Source of the DNA: Bacillota bacterium
GTDB taxonomy: Bacteria > Bacillota > Dethiobacteria > Dethiobacterales > Dethiobacteraceae
DNA: 41,651 bases
Reading direction: 5' to 3'
NCBI GenBank assembly: GCA_018725565.1
Contig: QLUR01000024.1
Coordinates: forward strand, 1-41,651
Shown here: one piece after another, positions 29,980 to 38,473 of the stretch
Position numbering within the stretch: the first letter of the stretch is position 1
Layout of the letters: each line of letters starts with the position of its first letter
Program-made: the position numbers and the translations under genes
Notes under the pieces: model-generated
The model's database searches: none
What the model saw: the letters and a program-made list of their open reading frames with translations, nothing else
Told to the model about the DNA's origin: nothing

Positions 29980-31402
29980 GCAAGACTGTCTGCCCTTCCT
30001 TGCCTATCGCAATACGACTTTTACCCACAGTGTCGCTGATTTTCAGGATGCTTTTGCCAACTATAAAAACAGTATTCTCGTAAGCCTTGTCCACATCAAT
30101 CCAGCCTTTGCTGCTTACCTGGAGAGTGGTGATCGCACCAGCCTCCGAGCCGGCTTCCTTGACGTAAATCGCTTTCGCCCGTACCGTTCCGCCGCGCAGT
30201 TTTCCTTGGATTTGCACTTCTTGTCCTGCTTCTAAGGAGGAATGGATGCAGCCTTGTCCGCGAATCACAATTTTGCCGGTGGCTGAGAGAGCGCTGTTTA
30301 GAGCGTATGATAGGTAAATATCGCCCCGTTGCTCCGTAGCCTTGTCAAGTTTATTACGCACTTCCAAGGCGTGGGAAACGGTGTCTTGGAGCTGTTTGCG
30401 GTCTGCCCACGAATGGGGTTGAAAGTTCTCTGCAAGTTCGAGCGCTTCTGTCAGAGCCGCACTTTTTTCCGGCGTCTTTGCTTGACTTTGCAATAGTTCG
30501 GTCAGCTGCTGGAGCAGTTCAGCATAGCGGGGGAATTTTATTGATAGTAGCTGGGGAGCAATTGTTGAAAACGATAAGATAGACAGTTGTCCGCGGTTGT
30601 CTAACTGTTCTAATACGGCAGAGAAAGAGGCCAGTTCCAAGATGATTTCAGTTATAATTGGACTAATTTCCGCCAAGACAGGCAGGGCAGCGCCGGCAGA
30701 GAGGTGGCAGGCGATAGCGTTGCCTCTAACTATCAGTGTTTGACCTGCTTTGATGCGGGCTTCGGTCACATTGCCTAGCACGTCTACGCTACCGCTCGCC
30801 AGCACAGAGACGTTCTCCAAGACACTGCCGGAAATAGTAATGTCTCCCTGAAAAGAGAGATGACCCGCCTCCATTGTAACGTCGCCTTTATGGATAAAGG
30901 TTGGCATGACTTGTAAGCGAAAGGTTTTCCCTTCTTGCCGCAGATGAGGTCGGCCGCTGATTGCGGCAAGTATAGTAAGGCCATCTTTGTCTAGAAATGT
31001 GCCGTTCATCGCGCGTAGCTGAATCTGGGGCAGAACGGGCGGTCTCAATAGTTTGCCAAAAATGTCTTTTCCAGCAACGCCTGGATTGCCGGGAATTCTG
31101 GTAATAAGTTTATCTCCGGGCTTAACGGAGGGGATTTCAGAAGAGCGGTGCATGTCTTCGCGGATGGTAAAGGCGATTTCTGCTGAAAGGAGGCTTTCCG
31201 GCAAATGAAATATTAGACTATCGGCTGTGGCCGGGATTAAGGGCGTTCCTTTTGCCACAGTGACCGGCTTATTGCGCAGCGCTAAAGCTTGCTGGATTGC
31301 GCTCTCCCTGATACCATAACAGATGCCCGCTTTAGTTATGGCATCAAGGACTTGACTGATCTCAACCTGAGCTTCATGATTTATAGAAAGTGCCGCCAAC
31401 AT
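29966..31402 (-). CDS. FapA-family protein (DUF342)
   Basis: A large protein of the FapA/DUF342 family, often found near flagellar genes in Clostridia; function unknown. It shows AITKAGICYGIRESAIQQAL, then GDKLITRIPGNPGVAGKDIF, GDVTMEAGHLSFQGDITISG (beta-helix-like, with VLGNVTEARIKAGQTLIVRG), a coiled coil near residues 260-340, and the repeat-like end. ATG 31402 has no good binding site, and the frame upstream (WTLTVSQNA) still resembles the family but has no start codon. In another frame an ATG at about 31480 reads MPLQRKEGEVYLRL; a missing base near 31440 could link the two. The N-terminus is therefore uncertain. Confidence 0.85.
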   Translation of the reverse strand: MLAALSINHEAQVEISQVLDAITKAGICYGIRESAIQQALALRNKPVTVAKGTPLIPATADSLIFHLPESLLSAEIAFTIREDMHRSSEIPSVKPGDKLITRIPGNPGVAGKDIFGKLLRPPVLPQIQLRAMNGTFLDKDGLTILAAISGRPHLRQEGKTFRLQVMPTFIHKGDVTMEAGHLSFQGDITISGSVLENVSVLASGSVDVLGNVTEARIKAGQTLIVRGNAIACHLSAGAALPVLAEISPIITEIILELASFSAVLEQLDNRGQLSILSFSTIAPQLLSIKFPRYAELLQQLTELLQSQAKTPEKSAALTEALELAENFQPHSWADRKQLQDTVSHALEVRNKLDKATEQRGDIYLSYALNSALSATGKIVIRGQGCIHSSLEAGQEVQIQGKLRGGTVRAKAIYVKEAGSEAGAITTLQVSSKGWIDVDKAYENTVFIVGKSILKISDTVGKSRIAIGKEGQTVLLSRH

Positions 31403-31613
31403 AGCGTTCTGGCTGACGGTAAGCGTCCATTGGTTGTCTTGAGCCGTAGATAGACCTCGCCCTCTTTTCTCTGCAGCGGCATTTCGTTTATGGGCTTACG
31501 CAAGCGTAAGGAGTCGTTTGCTAGCGTCGTAATAGGTTTAATTCGTCTAAAAATTATATAATCCTGCTATATTTTTCAGTTTGTCTAAAAAATGAAAACT
31601 CTGACGGCTAAAC

Positions 31614-31639
31614 AGGAAATCGGCCGGCACCGGCGAAAT
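31614..31639 (+). promoter_or_regulatory. Sigma-H-like promoter for the fliM operon
   Basis: AGGAAAT, then GAAAT, with 17 bases between AGGA and GAAAT, the sigma-H arrangement. It ends 25 bases before the fliM ATG. A perfect TATAAT at 31557-31562, without a clear -35, is an alternative sigma-A site. The rest of the 31403-31613 gap holds a small palindrome (CTTACG / CGTAAG, 31495-31510) and nothing else I can name. Confidence 0.5.
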
Positions 31640-31664
31640 ATACATAACCAAAGGTGGTGAGGTA

Positions 31665-32648
31665 ATGAAAGAGGTGTTGTCTCAGTCGGAAATCGACTCC
31701 TTGATTCAGGCGCTTTCAAAGGGACAGCTTGCTGAGGAAACAGAAAACGGGAGCCTTGAGGGCGGTTCCGTCAAACTATACGATTTTCGCAGGCCCAATA
31801 AATTTTCAAAAGAACAGATGCGTACACTGCAAATCGTCCATGAAAACTTTGCGCGTGTTCTTTCCAATTTCCTAACTGCTTATCTGCGTACGCCTGTGCA
31901 GGTCAAGCTGGAATCTGTTTCGCAGGTGACATTTGAGGAGTTTATTTTTTCATTGCCTACCCCAACGTTGATGACCATATTTAACGCAGCAGAAGAAATG
32001 GGTAGTGCCATGTTGGAGACTAACCCTCAATTTGTTTTTCCTATTATCGACCTGCTATTTGGCGGAGTAGGAGAAACGCCAAAGAAAATCCGTGAACTTA
32101 CAGAGATCGAATTGACGGTGATGCGTCGAATCATGACAAAAATACTTGAAAATTTGCGTTATGCTTGGAAAGACATTGTGACTTTGATGCCACGGATTGA
32201 AAACATGGACACAAATCCGCAGTTTAACCAGATGATTGCCTCCAACGAAATAGTGGCTTTAATGACGCTGAGCACCAAAATTCGCAAATCAGTAGGGTTA
32301 ATCAACGTCTGTTTTCCGTTTATCACGTTAGAGCCGGTGATAGCCAATCTTACCGCGCAGTATTGGTTCGCTGCCTCGCAGCGGCTAGGCAGCGTTGATC
32401 GCCGACTTGTGCAAATTGGGCTGGAAACGGTAGAAGTGTCGTTAGCAGCAGTGCTTGGTGAAACAACGGTCAAGATGGAAGACTTTCTCCAGTTTGAAAT
32501 AGGCGATGTTATTCTCTTGGATCAACAGGTGGACAACCCCATGTCTCTGCTGGTGGAGAATAAACCAATGTTTCAGGTTCAGGCCGGTATCTCCATGGGG
32601 CGACGCGCAGTACGCTTTCTTGCAGGGAAAGGGGTAGAGGCTAAATGA
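31665..32648 (+). CDS. fliM: Flagellar motor switch protein FliM
   Basis: FliM binds CheY-P and sits between FliG and FliN in the C ring. The N-terminal CheY-binding peptide is present (LSQSEIDSLIQAL, residues 5-17). The middle domain has the FliG-contact region, followed by YLRTPVQVKLESVSQVTFEE, NPQFVFPIIDLLFGG and FPFITLEPVIANL, and the C-terminal SpoA domain has VSLAAVLGETTVKMEDFLQF. 327 residues is normal. ATG 31665 follows AAAGGTGGTGAGG. The gene is far from its usual place beside fliL; fliN overlaps its stop. Confidence 0.97.
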   Translation: MKEVLSQSEIDSLIQALSKGQLAEETENGSLEGGSVKLYDFRRPNKFSKEQMRTLQIVHENFARVLSNFLTAYLRTPVQVKLESVSQVTFEEFIFSLPTPTLMTIFNAAEEMGSAMLETNPQFVFPIIDLLFGGVGETPKKIRELTEIELTVMRRIMTKILENLRYAWKDIVTLMPRIENMDTNPQFNQMIASNEIVALMTLSTKIRKSVGLINVCFPFITLEPVIANLTAQYWFAASQRLGSVDRRLVQIGLETVEVSLAAVLGETTVKMEDFLQFEIGDVILLDQQVDNPMSLLVENKPMFQVQAGISMGRRAVRFLAGKGVEAK

Positions 32649-33052
32649 GTGGTTCATTGCTCTCCCAAGCAGAAATCAACGCTCTTTTGGCTCAGATTCC
32701 TTCATCAGCTGACGGGGCGAATCAGGCTGCGAAAACCGAGTTAATTCAGCCGAAACAGCATGAAAATGAAAAAATAGTGCCGCCCGGGAGTCATCCCAAT
32801 TTGCAGCGGATTCTAGATATTCCGTTGCAGGTTAAGGTAACCTTGGGGCAAGGAACTCGCTCGGTTAAGGATGTGCTGAACCTGATGCCGGGTGCCATAG
32901 TGGAGTTTGAACGGAATGTCGCAGAACCGGTAGACATTATGCTTAACGGCAAGCTAATCGCCCGCGGTGAAGTCGTGGTTGTGGAAGAGCATTTTGGCGT
33001 GCGCATCACACAGATCATCAGTCCTCTGGAAAGAGTCAGAAAAATGGTTTAA
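32645..33052 (+). CDS. fliN: Flagellar switch protein FliN with a switch peptide
   Basis: A 135-residue C-ring protein. The C-terminal SpoA domain is complete (LDIPLQVKVTLGQGTRSVKD, then VDIMLNGKLIARGEVVVVEE). The N-terminus has LSQAEINALLAQI, the same peptide type as the CheY-binding end of FliM and of B. subtilis FliY. It overlaps fliM (ATGA). A Gln/Glu/Asn linker joins the two parts. The peptide that normally belongs to FliY is thus here, while the FliY encoded downstream begins directly with CheC domains. Confidence 0.92.
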   Translation: MSGSLLSQAEINALLAQIPSSADGANQAAKTELIQPKQHENEKIVPPGSHPNLQRILDIPLQVKVTLGQGTRSVKDVLNLMPGAIVEFERNVAEPVDIMLNGKLIARGEVVVVEEHFGVRITQIISPLERVRKMV

Positions 33053-33140
33053 CCGGTCTATAGTCATTTTTTTAGTTAAGCAAAAGCCCGGAGAAACAGG
33101 TGCAATAAGCCTGTCTTGCTGCTTTTAATCACCAATTAAG

Positions 33141-33168
33141 GCAGGAGTTTGCAAATTACCGTCGAAAT
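33141..33168 (+). promoter_or_regulatory. Sigma-H-like promoter for fliY
   Basis: GCAGGAGTTT, then TCGAAAT, with 17 bases from AGGA to GAAAT. The gap upstream (33053-33140) has only a weak ACAGG / CCTGT stem. It would start a transcript about 20 bases before the fliY TTG and carry fliY together with cheW and cheA. Confidence 0.5.
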
Positions 33169-33197
33169 ATGCTGTAAACCAGGAAAGGCGGTTTGCC

Positions 33198-34793
33198 TTG
33201 AATAAACTTACAGCCATGCAGTTGGACGCGCTGGCGGAAAGCGGCAATATCTCTATGGGCTCTGCCGCCACGGCGTTGTCTCATCTTTTGGGCTACAAAG
33301 TGGAAATAACAACGCCCCGTTTATCATACACCACGCTCGAAAAAATCCGGGCGTCTTATCCGTTGCCCTGCATCTTGATCCGTGTCCGTTATCGAAAGGG
33401 ACTGGAAGGCAGCAATCTCTTTATCCTTTCAGACCGTGATGCAGGGATGGTTGCTAACATGATGATGGGAGATCCGGATTTGCCTGTGCCGGAGGAACTA
33501 GATGATTTATATCTTAGCGCTGTGAGCGAAGCGATGAATCAAATGATGGGCTCTTCCGCCACAGCAATGTCGGAGATGTTTTGCCGGGTGGTCGATATTA
33601 CTCCACCGGAAATGGAATATGTAAATCTTGGCAGTGACACTCCAATTGGAGAATTTGCCGACAATACAGAGTTCATTCAGATAGCCTTTGATTTGAAGGT
33701 GGGAGACTATATCTCAAGTCAGATGCTGCAAATTCTGACGCTTGATTTTGCCAAGCAACTGGTCGATGAACTTTTGTGTGTTTTAAGCGGGGAAAGCTTG
33801 CCGGAGGAGCCGGTTCTTTCCGTTGATGAAGCTGACACATTGGCTGAGATCGGCAACATTTTCATGGGTTCGGCCGCCACGGCGCTTTCGCAACTATTGG
33901 CTAAGCAGGTCAATATTACTACCCCCCAGGTCTCTACGAGTACGCTGCGCCAAATACAGCAACAGTTTCCGGAGCCTTGTGTAGTAGTAACTGTGGAGTA
34001 TCTGCAGGGGCTTGCCGGAGACAATCTGTTGATTATCAGCCGGCGCGATGCGACTGTCATTGCAGCGCTGATGATGGGGGAGGAAGCAGATAGCCCCGCC
34101 GATCTAGATGAAATCAGAATTAGCGCTGTAAGTGAAGCAATGAATCAGATGGCGGGCGCCGCTTGCACTTCTTTGGCTGAAATCTTTTATCGGAGTATTG
34201 AGATATCGCCGCCGCATACGGAATACCGTGCGCTGGGCGAGGACGCCGGCGCGGAAAAAAAATTAGACGAATTGCTGGTAAAGCTTTCATTTCGCCTGCA
34301 AGTAGCTGGCCTGATTGATAGTGAAATTGCGCAGGTAATTCCTTTTGTTTTCGCCCGGGAGATGGTGAGGGTTTTGCTGGAGGCCATGGGAGGTCAGGAG
34401 GCGCAGTTGCCCCAGTCTGTTTTTGAGTCGTTTCCGGAGCTGCCGCCGGAGCCGCTACTAGCTCCGCTGGAGTGTGAACCGGTTCTCGCCCCAGGTGCGT
34501 TGCAACGGCGGCAAGAACCCGTCGGAACGTTCTGCCCTGAAGGGACGGTGCAGTTAGATCTAATCCGGGATATCCCTGTGCTCGTTACCGGCTTACTGGG
34601 ACGCCGAACTGTGAAATTAAAAGAGTTAATGGCTGTGACCGCCGGATCTGTGCTGGAGCTTGAGAGTAACGCGGATGTTCCAGTTGACATTCTGGCTAAC
34701 GGGAAGCTGGTTGCCAGAGGCGAGGTTGTGGTTTATAACAATCGCTTTGGCATTAAAATCACTGATATAGTTGAACCATGGCAACGTAATTAA
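33198..34793 (+). CDS. fliY: FliY-like switch phosphatase with two tandem CheC-like modules
   Basis: FliY is the C-ring protein that dephosphorylates CheY-P. B. subtilis FliY is about 378 residues with one CheC-like module (two active-site motifs) and a C-terminal FliN domain. This protein has 531 residues, two CheC-like modules in tandem and one SpoA domain at the end (about residues 455-531). All four active-site motifs fit D/S-x3-E-x2-N-x22-P exactly: DALAESGN, SAVSEAMN, DTLAEIGN and SAVSEAMN, each with Pro 22 residues on. The N-terminal EIDALL peptide is missing. A Pro/Glu-rich linker (410-450) joins the parts. TTG 33198 after AAAGGCGG. The stand-alone cheC is frameshifted, so this may be the main CheY-P phosphatase. 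Confidence 0.92.
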   Translation: MNKLTAMQLDALAESGNISMGSAATALSHLLGYKVEITTPRLSYTTLEKIRASYPLPCILIRVRYRKGLEGSNLFILSDRDAGMVANMMMGDPDLPVPEELDDLYLSAVSEAMNQMMGSSATAMSEMFCRVVDITPPEMEYVNLGSDTPIGEFADNTEFIQIAFDLKVGDYISSQMLQILTLDFAKQLVDELLCVLSGESLPEEPVLSVDEADTLAEIGNIFMGSAATALSQLLAKQVNITTPQVSTSTLRQIQQQFPEPCVVVTVEYLQGLAGDNLLIISRRDATVIAALMMGEEADSPADLDEIRISAVSEAMNQMAGAACTSLAEIFYRSIEISPPHTEYRALGEDAGAEKKLDELLVKLSFRLQVAGLIDSEIAQVIPFVFAREMVRVLLEAMGGQEAQLPQSVFESFPELPPEPLLAPLECEPVLAPGALQRRQEPVGTFCPEGTVQLDLIRDIPVLVTGLLGRRTVKLKELMAVTAGSVLELESNADVPVDILANGKLVARGEVVVYNNRFGIKITDIVEPWQRN

Positions 34794-34815
34794 AACAAAA
34801 AGGATGGTGTCGGCA

Positions 34816-35337
34816 TTGAATAACCTGGTAGGAAAAACGGAGGAGCAGCCCCAGGATGAATTGCAGTTAGTAGCTTTTTTTCTGCAGGGTGAGGAATTTG
34901 CTGTGGATATCCAAAAAGTACGGGAAGTGTTGAAGTTGCCTCCGATTACGCCGCTACCGCAATCCCTGGATTTTATTGAGGGTGTCATCAATTTGCGGGG
35001 AGAGGTTATCCCTGTGCTTGATCTGCGCAAGCGATTCCGCCTGAAGGATGCGGCGAAAGGCGATAAAGCGCGTATCATTATTGTGGAGATTGAGGAAGGC
35101 ATGGTAGGTCTGATTGTAGATTCAGTCACTGAGGTGCTCCATCTCAACCCCTCTGCAATCGAGCCGCCGCCGCGCCGGCTTGCCGGCACGAGGCCTGAGT
35201 TTATTTCCGGTGTGGGCAAGTTGGGGAATCGCCTGATCATTATTTTGCAGCTGGAAAAAATTCTTTCTACCGAGGAACAGTTGGAGTTGGAGCATTTGCA
35301 ACTGGCGGAAGCGGAGAGAGTTGCCCTAAACAGATAG
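34816..35337 (+). CDS. cheW: Chemotaxis coupling protein CheW
   Basis: CheW links receptors to CheA. It has the full fold: LQLVAFFLQGEEFAVDIQKV, then REVLKLPPITPLPQSLDFIE, GVINLRGEVIPVLDLRKRFR, GLIVDSVTEVL and FISGVGKLGNRLIIILQLEK. The start is uncertain: TTG 34816 fits the GGATGGTG site 7 bases upstream; ATG 34804 and GTG 34807 are in frame but lack one. From TTG 34816 the product has 173 residues, slightly above the usual 150-160. It follows fliY by 22 bases and precedes cheA by 14 bases. Confidence 0.93.
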   Translation: MNNLVGKTEEQPQDELQLVAFFLQGEEFAVDIQKVREVLKLPPITPLPQSLDFIEGVINLRGEVIPVLDLRKRFRLKDAAKGDKARIIIVEIEEGMVGLIVDSVTEVLHLNPSAIEPPPRRLAGTRPEFISGVGKLGNRLIIILQLEKILSTEEQLELEHLQLAEAERVALNR

Positions 35338-35351
35338 ACTGAGGTGAAGAG

Positions 35352-37349
35352 ATGGATACCAGCGAATATAAAGATCTCTTCCTGGCGGAAGCCAGGGAAT
35401 ATTTGCAGGGGTTAAACATTGCTCTCTTGCAACTAGAGAGTGACCCTGCGAACAGGGAAGTCTTGCAGGAAATGTTTCGGGCAGCCCACAGTCTCAAAGG
35501 TATGTCTGCCACCATGGGTTACCAGCAGCTCGCTAATTTAACACACCAGATGGAGAATGTGTTGGATTTTTTGCGTCAGGGTTCACTACGTGCCAAGCGG
35601 GATGTGGCGAATATACTGTTTGAGTCGCTCGACTTGCTGGAGCTCTTATTGGGGCGTCTTGATGAACCGGCGGCTTGCTTAGAGCAGGTCGATAGAGTGG
35701 TGGGCAAGCTCCGTGCGGCTTGCGATGGCAGTATGGAGGAGGCTGGGTTGGTCGGAAGTGCGGCTGACGGGGATACTCTGTTGCTGGATGAATTTGAAAA
35801 GGAAATGCTTAGAGCCGGCTGCGCCGGCGGTGAGCGCGCCAGGCATTTGGAAGTGGTTTTGGATGCTTCCTGCCTGCTTAAATCTGTGCGAGCCTACATG
35901 GTCTTTAAATTGCTGGAAAAGTTCGGTCACATTGTTAAAGCTGTGCCGGGTACGCAGGAACTGGAAGAGGAACAGTTTGAAGACCGGTTTCAACTGGTTA
36001 TTCTCACGCAGACCGCCGATGAAACTATCCGGGCGGAGCTGTTGCAGATAGCTGAAGTAGCAGACGTGTTGGTGCGGGATGTGCCGGAAATGGTTGCGCC
36101 TTCAGCCGGTTTGGAACCGGCTAAAGTGCGGAAGGTGGAACTGGTATCAGAGACGGCCATTAGCCAGGAGGAGGTAAACGGGGAGCGCAGAAATATCCGC
36201 CGCGCAGCAGAAAAAACTATTCGTGTGGAAACAGACAAGCTGGACAAGCTGATCAACTTGGTAGGGGAATTGGTGGTAAACCGTACGCGGGTGGTGGAAC
36301 TTGGCAGGATTGATGTGGCGGCCGAATTAGTCAGTGCGGTTGAACAGTTGGACAGAATTACCACCGATTTGCAGAGTGCAGTAATGAAGCTGCGCATGGT
36401 GCCGATTAAACAGGTTTTTGACCGCTTCCCGCGGATGGTTCGGGATTTAAGCCAGGAAAAAGGAAAAAAAGTTAACTTGGAAATTCGCGGCGAGGAAACA
36501 GAGCTGGATCGGTCTATTGTTAATCAAATTGGCGATCCTCTGGTTCATTTGTTGCGCAACTCTGTGGATCATGGGATTGAACCGCCCGGGGTACGGGTGC
36601 AAAGCGGCAAGCCTGAGGAAGGAACTATCATTCTGGAAGCGCGACACGAAGGCTCTTATGTGTTAATCCGTGTCAGCGACGATGGGCGCGGGATTTCCGC
36701 GGGAGAAATGCTGAAAAAGGCAGTGGAGAAGGGACTACTTAGCAGTGCGGAAGCACAAAGGATTAGCGAAGAAGAAGCGTTGCGGCTGATTTTTAGGAAC
36801 GGTTTTTCTACTGCGGAGCAGGTAACCGATATTTCCGGTCGGGGCGTAGGGATGGATGCTGTAAAAACGGTGATCGAAAGTATGAACGGCAGCGTTGAAA
36901 TTAAGAGCAGCCCTGGAGAAGGATCTCGTTTTTACGTGCGGTTACCCCTCACCTTAGCCATTATAAAAGCTTTATTGGTGGAAGTTGCAGGCGAGATTTA
37001 TGCCATACCTATAGAGTCAATCCGCGAAAATCTGTACGTTGCTCCCCAAGACATTAAGACTATCCGGGGAGAGAAAGTTATCAATGTGCGTAGTGAAGTG
37101 CTGCCGCTGATTTATCTGGGTGAAATGCTGGGCATGAAAACCGACAGCAGTGAAGAAATTCTTTCGGTGGTAGTAGTAGAAGCCGCAGACCGCAAAACCG
37201 GTCTGGTAGTAGATGTCTTGCTGGGACAACAGGAAATCGTCATTAAGTCGCTGAGCAGGGCAGTGGAAGGAATACGTGGAGTGGCTGGAGCCACGGTGCT
37301 TGGCAACGGGCGTGTGGCGCTAATTTTGGACGTTTCAAGTCTCATTTGA
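35352..37349 (+). CDS. cheA: Chemotaxis histidine kinase CheA
   Basis: CheA phosphorylates CheY and CheB. P1 has the phospho-accepting His46 in FRAAHSLKG. Residues about 160-260 form a P2-like response-regulator-binding domain. P3 dimer helices have KTIRVETDKLDKLINLVGEL. The P4 kinase domain has the N box LRNSVDHGIE (about 398-408), the G1 box SDDGRG (about 442) and GFSTAEQVTDISGRGVGMDA. P5, CheW-like, closes the chain (AIPIESIREN; VLGNGRVALILDVSSLI). 665 residues, normal. ATG 35352 after GAGGTGAAGAG. Confidence 0.97.
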   Translation: MDTSEYKDLFLAEAREYLQGLNIALLQLESDPANREVLQEMFRAAHSLKGMSATMGYQQLANLTHQMENVLDFLRQGSLRAKRDVANILFESLDLLELLLGRLDEPAACLEQVDRVVGKLRAACDGSMEEAGLVGSAADGDTLLLDEFEKEMLRAGCAGGERARHLEVVLDASCLLKSVRAYMVFKLLEKFGHIVKAVPGTQELEEEQFEDRFQLVILTQTADETIRAELLQIAEVADVLVRDVPEMVAPSAGLEPAKVRKVELVSETAISQEEVNGERRNIRRAAEKTIRVETDKLDKLINLVGELVVNRTRVVELGRIDVAAELVSAVEQLDRITTDLQSAVMKLRMVPIKQVFDRFPRMVRDLSQEKGKKVNLEIRGEETELDRSIVNQIGDPLVHLLRNSVDHGIEPPGVRVQSGKPEEGTIILEARHEGSYVLIRVSDDGRGISAGEMLKKAVEKGLLSSAEAQRISEEEALRLIFRNGFSTAEQVTDISGRGVGMDAVKTVIESMNGSVEIKSSPGEGSRFYVRLPLTLAIIKALLVEVAGEIYAIPIESIRENLYVAPQDIKTIRGEKVINVRSEVLPLIYLGEMLGMKTDSSEEILSVVVVEAADRKTGLVVDVLLGQQEIVIKSLSRAVEGIRGVAGATVLGNGRVALILDVSSLI

Positions 37350-37465
37350 AGTTTGCAGGCTTAATCTGGCAAGCCTGAGATGGTTGGACAGAATAAAAAG
37401 ATGGCTTTTGCCTACAGCCATGGAGCAGTTTTTTGTAAGGACAGTAAAGCAAAGGAGGGATTTCA

Positions 37466-37828
37466 GTGGCTAGACAGGTATTGATTACAGACGATACGGC
37501 GTTTATGCGGATGACCTTGAAAAACATTTTGGAAAAGAACGGTTATCAGGTTGTGGGTGAGGCTGAGGACGGTCAGGTTGCGGTCGATAAATACATGGAG
37601 CTTCGTCCAGATTTGGTAACGATGGATATTACCATGCCCCGGATGGACGGCATCACCGCCATAAAGAAAATCATCGAGGCTGATCCAGAGGCTAAAATTG
37701 TGGTTTGCAGCGCCATGGGGCAAAAGGCGCTGGTGATTGAAGCATTAAGCGCAGGGGCAAAGGATTTTATTGTTAAACCTTTTCAGGCAGAGCGGATTAT
37801 CAATGCAGTCCAGAAAGTTATCGGTTAA
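37466..37828 (+). CDS. cheY: Chemotaxis response regulator CheY
   Basis: A single receiver domain of 120 residues. The acid pocket Asp9 and Asp10 (ITDDTAF), the phosphorylated Asp54 (VTMDITMP), Ser82 and Lys104 (IVKPF) are all in place. CheY-P would bind the LSQSEIDSL peptide of FliM and LSQAEINAL of FliN. GTG 37466 after AAAGGAGGG. Upstream, 37350-37465, I see only a weak ATGGCT / AGCCAT stem and no convincing promoter. Confidence 0.95.
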   Translation: MARQVLITDDTAFMRMTLKNILEKNGYQVVGEAEDGQVAVDKYMELRPDLVTMDITMPRMDGITAIKKIIEADPEAKIVVCSAMGQKALVIEALSAGAKDFIVKPFQAERIINAVQKVIG

Positions 37829-37856
37829 AAGTGGTAAAAAAATAGAGGTGAACAGT

Positions 37857-38473
37857 GTGCCTGAGTTGCCGATTAGCGAGGAGTTTAAGCTTGATGTCTT
37901 AACGGAAATGGGTAATATAGGGGCAGGCAATGCTACAACAGCTTTGTCCACTCTTTTAAATTATGAGCGGGTGAATATGCATGTTCTAGAAGTGAGTCTT
38001 TGTCCTCTGGTCGATATTCCTGATTTGATGGGTGGTGCAGAGAAGTCTGTTAGCGGTATTTATTCAGAGTGTTTAGTGAAGGATCATTTTATGCTGTTTT
38101 TTTAATTGATTTCGAAAGTGCTCAAACTCTTGTAGCAAGCCTCACAGGACAAGATTATCCGGTGATGGAAGAAATGGGACGTTCAGTATTGCTGGAAGTG
38201 GGTAATATTGTGACTGCATCATATTTGAACGCCCTTTCTCATCTGACTAATTTGGCATTTCTGCCGGACCCGCCTTTATTAGTGGTGGATATGGCTGGAG
38301 CAATACTTGGTACGGTGCTGGCGGAAACAAACGTGGCGGAAGACCATATTTTAGTGCTGAAGACAGCCTTTGTTACCGCAACGGGGAACATTGAAGGCAA
38401 CTTTCTCATCATTCCTGATCAGAACACTTTGGATATTATCGTTAGAATGCTTGTAAACGGAGCGTGCCAATGA
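37857..38473 (+). pseudogene. cheC: CheY-P phosphatase CheC, frameshifted
   Basis: CheC removes phosphate from CheY-P and pairs with CheD. The first half (DVLTEMGNIGAGNATTALS) reads from GTG 37857, which has AGAGGTG upstream, and stops at TAA 38103. The second half (LIDFESAQTLVASLTGQ, then SVLLEVGNIVTASYLNALSH) lies in the -1 frame up to 38473. One extra base between about 38066 and 38103 restores a protein of the usual ~205 residues; the T7 run at 38097-38103 is the simplest place, though an earlier point would give EGSFYAVFLIDFE, which fits the family as well. The first active site has Val instead of Pro at the final position; the second is intact. The end overlaps cheD. Confidence 0.88.

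Noticed and set aside
34626-35240. 204-codon open frame on the minus strand
   Set aside because: Opposite the end of fliY and cheW, Ser/Arg/Thr-rich, with no family resemblance; a shadow frame.
37436-37464. AGGA-N17-GATTT upstream of cheY as a fifth sigma-H-like site
   Set aside because: The -10 part overlaps the AAAGGAGGG ribosome binding site and would leave no leader; likely chance.
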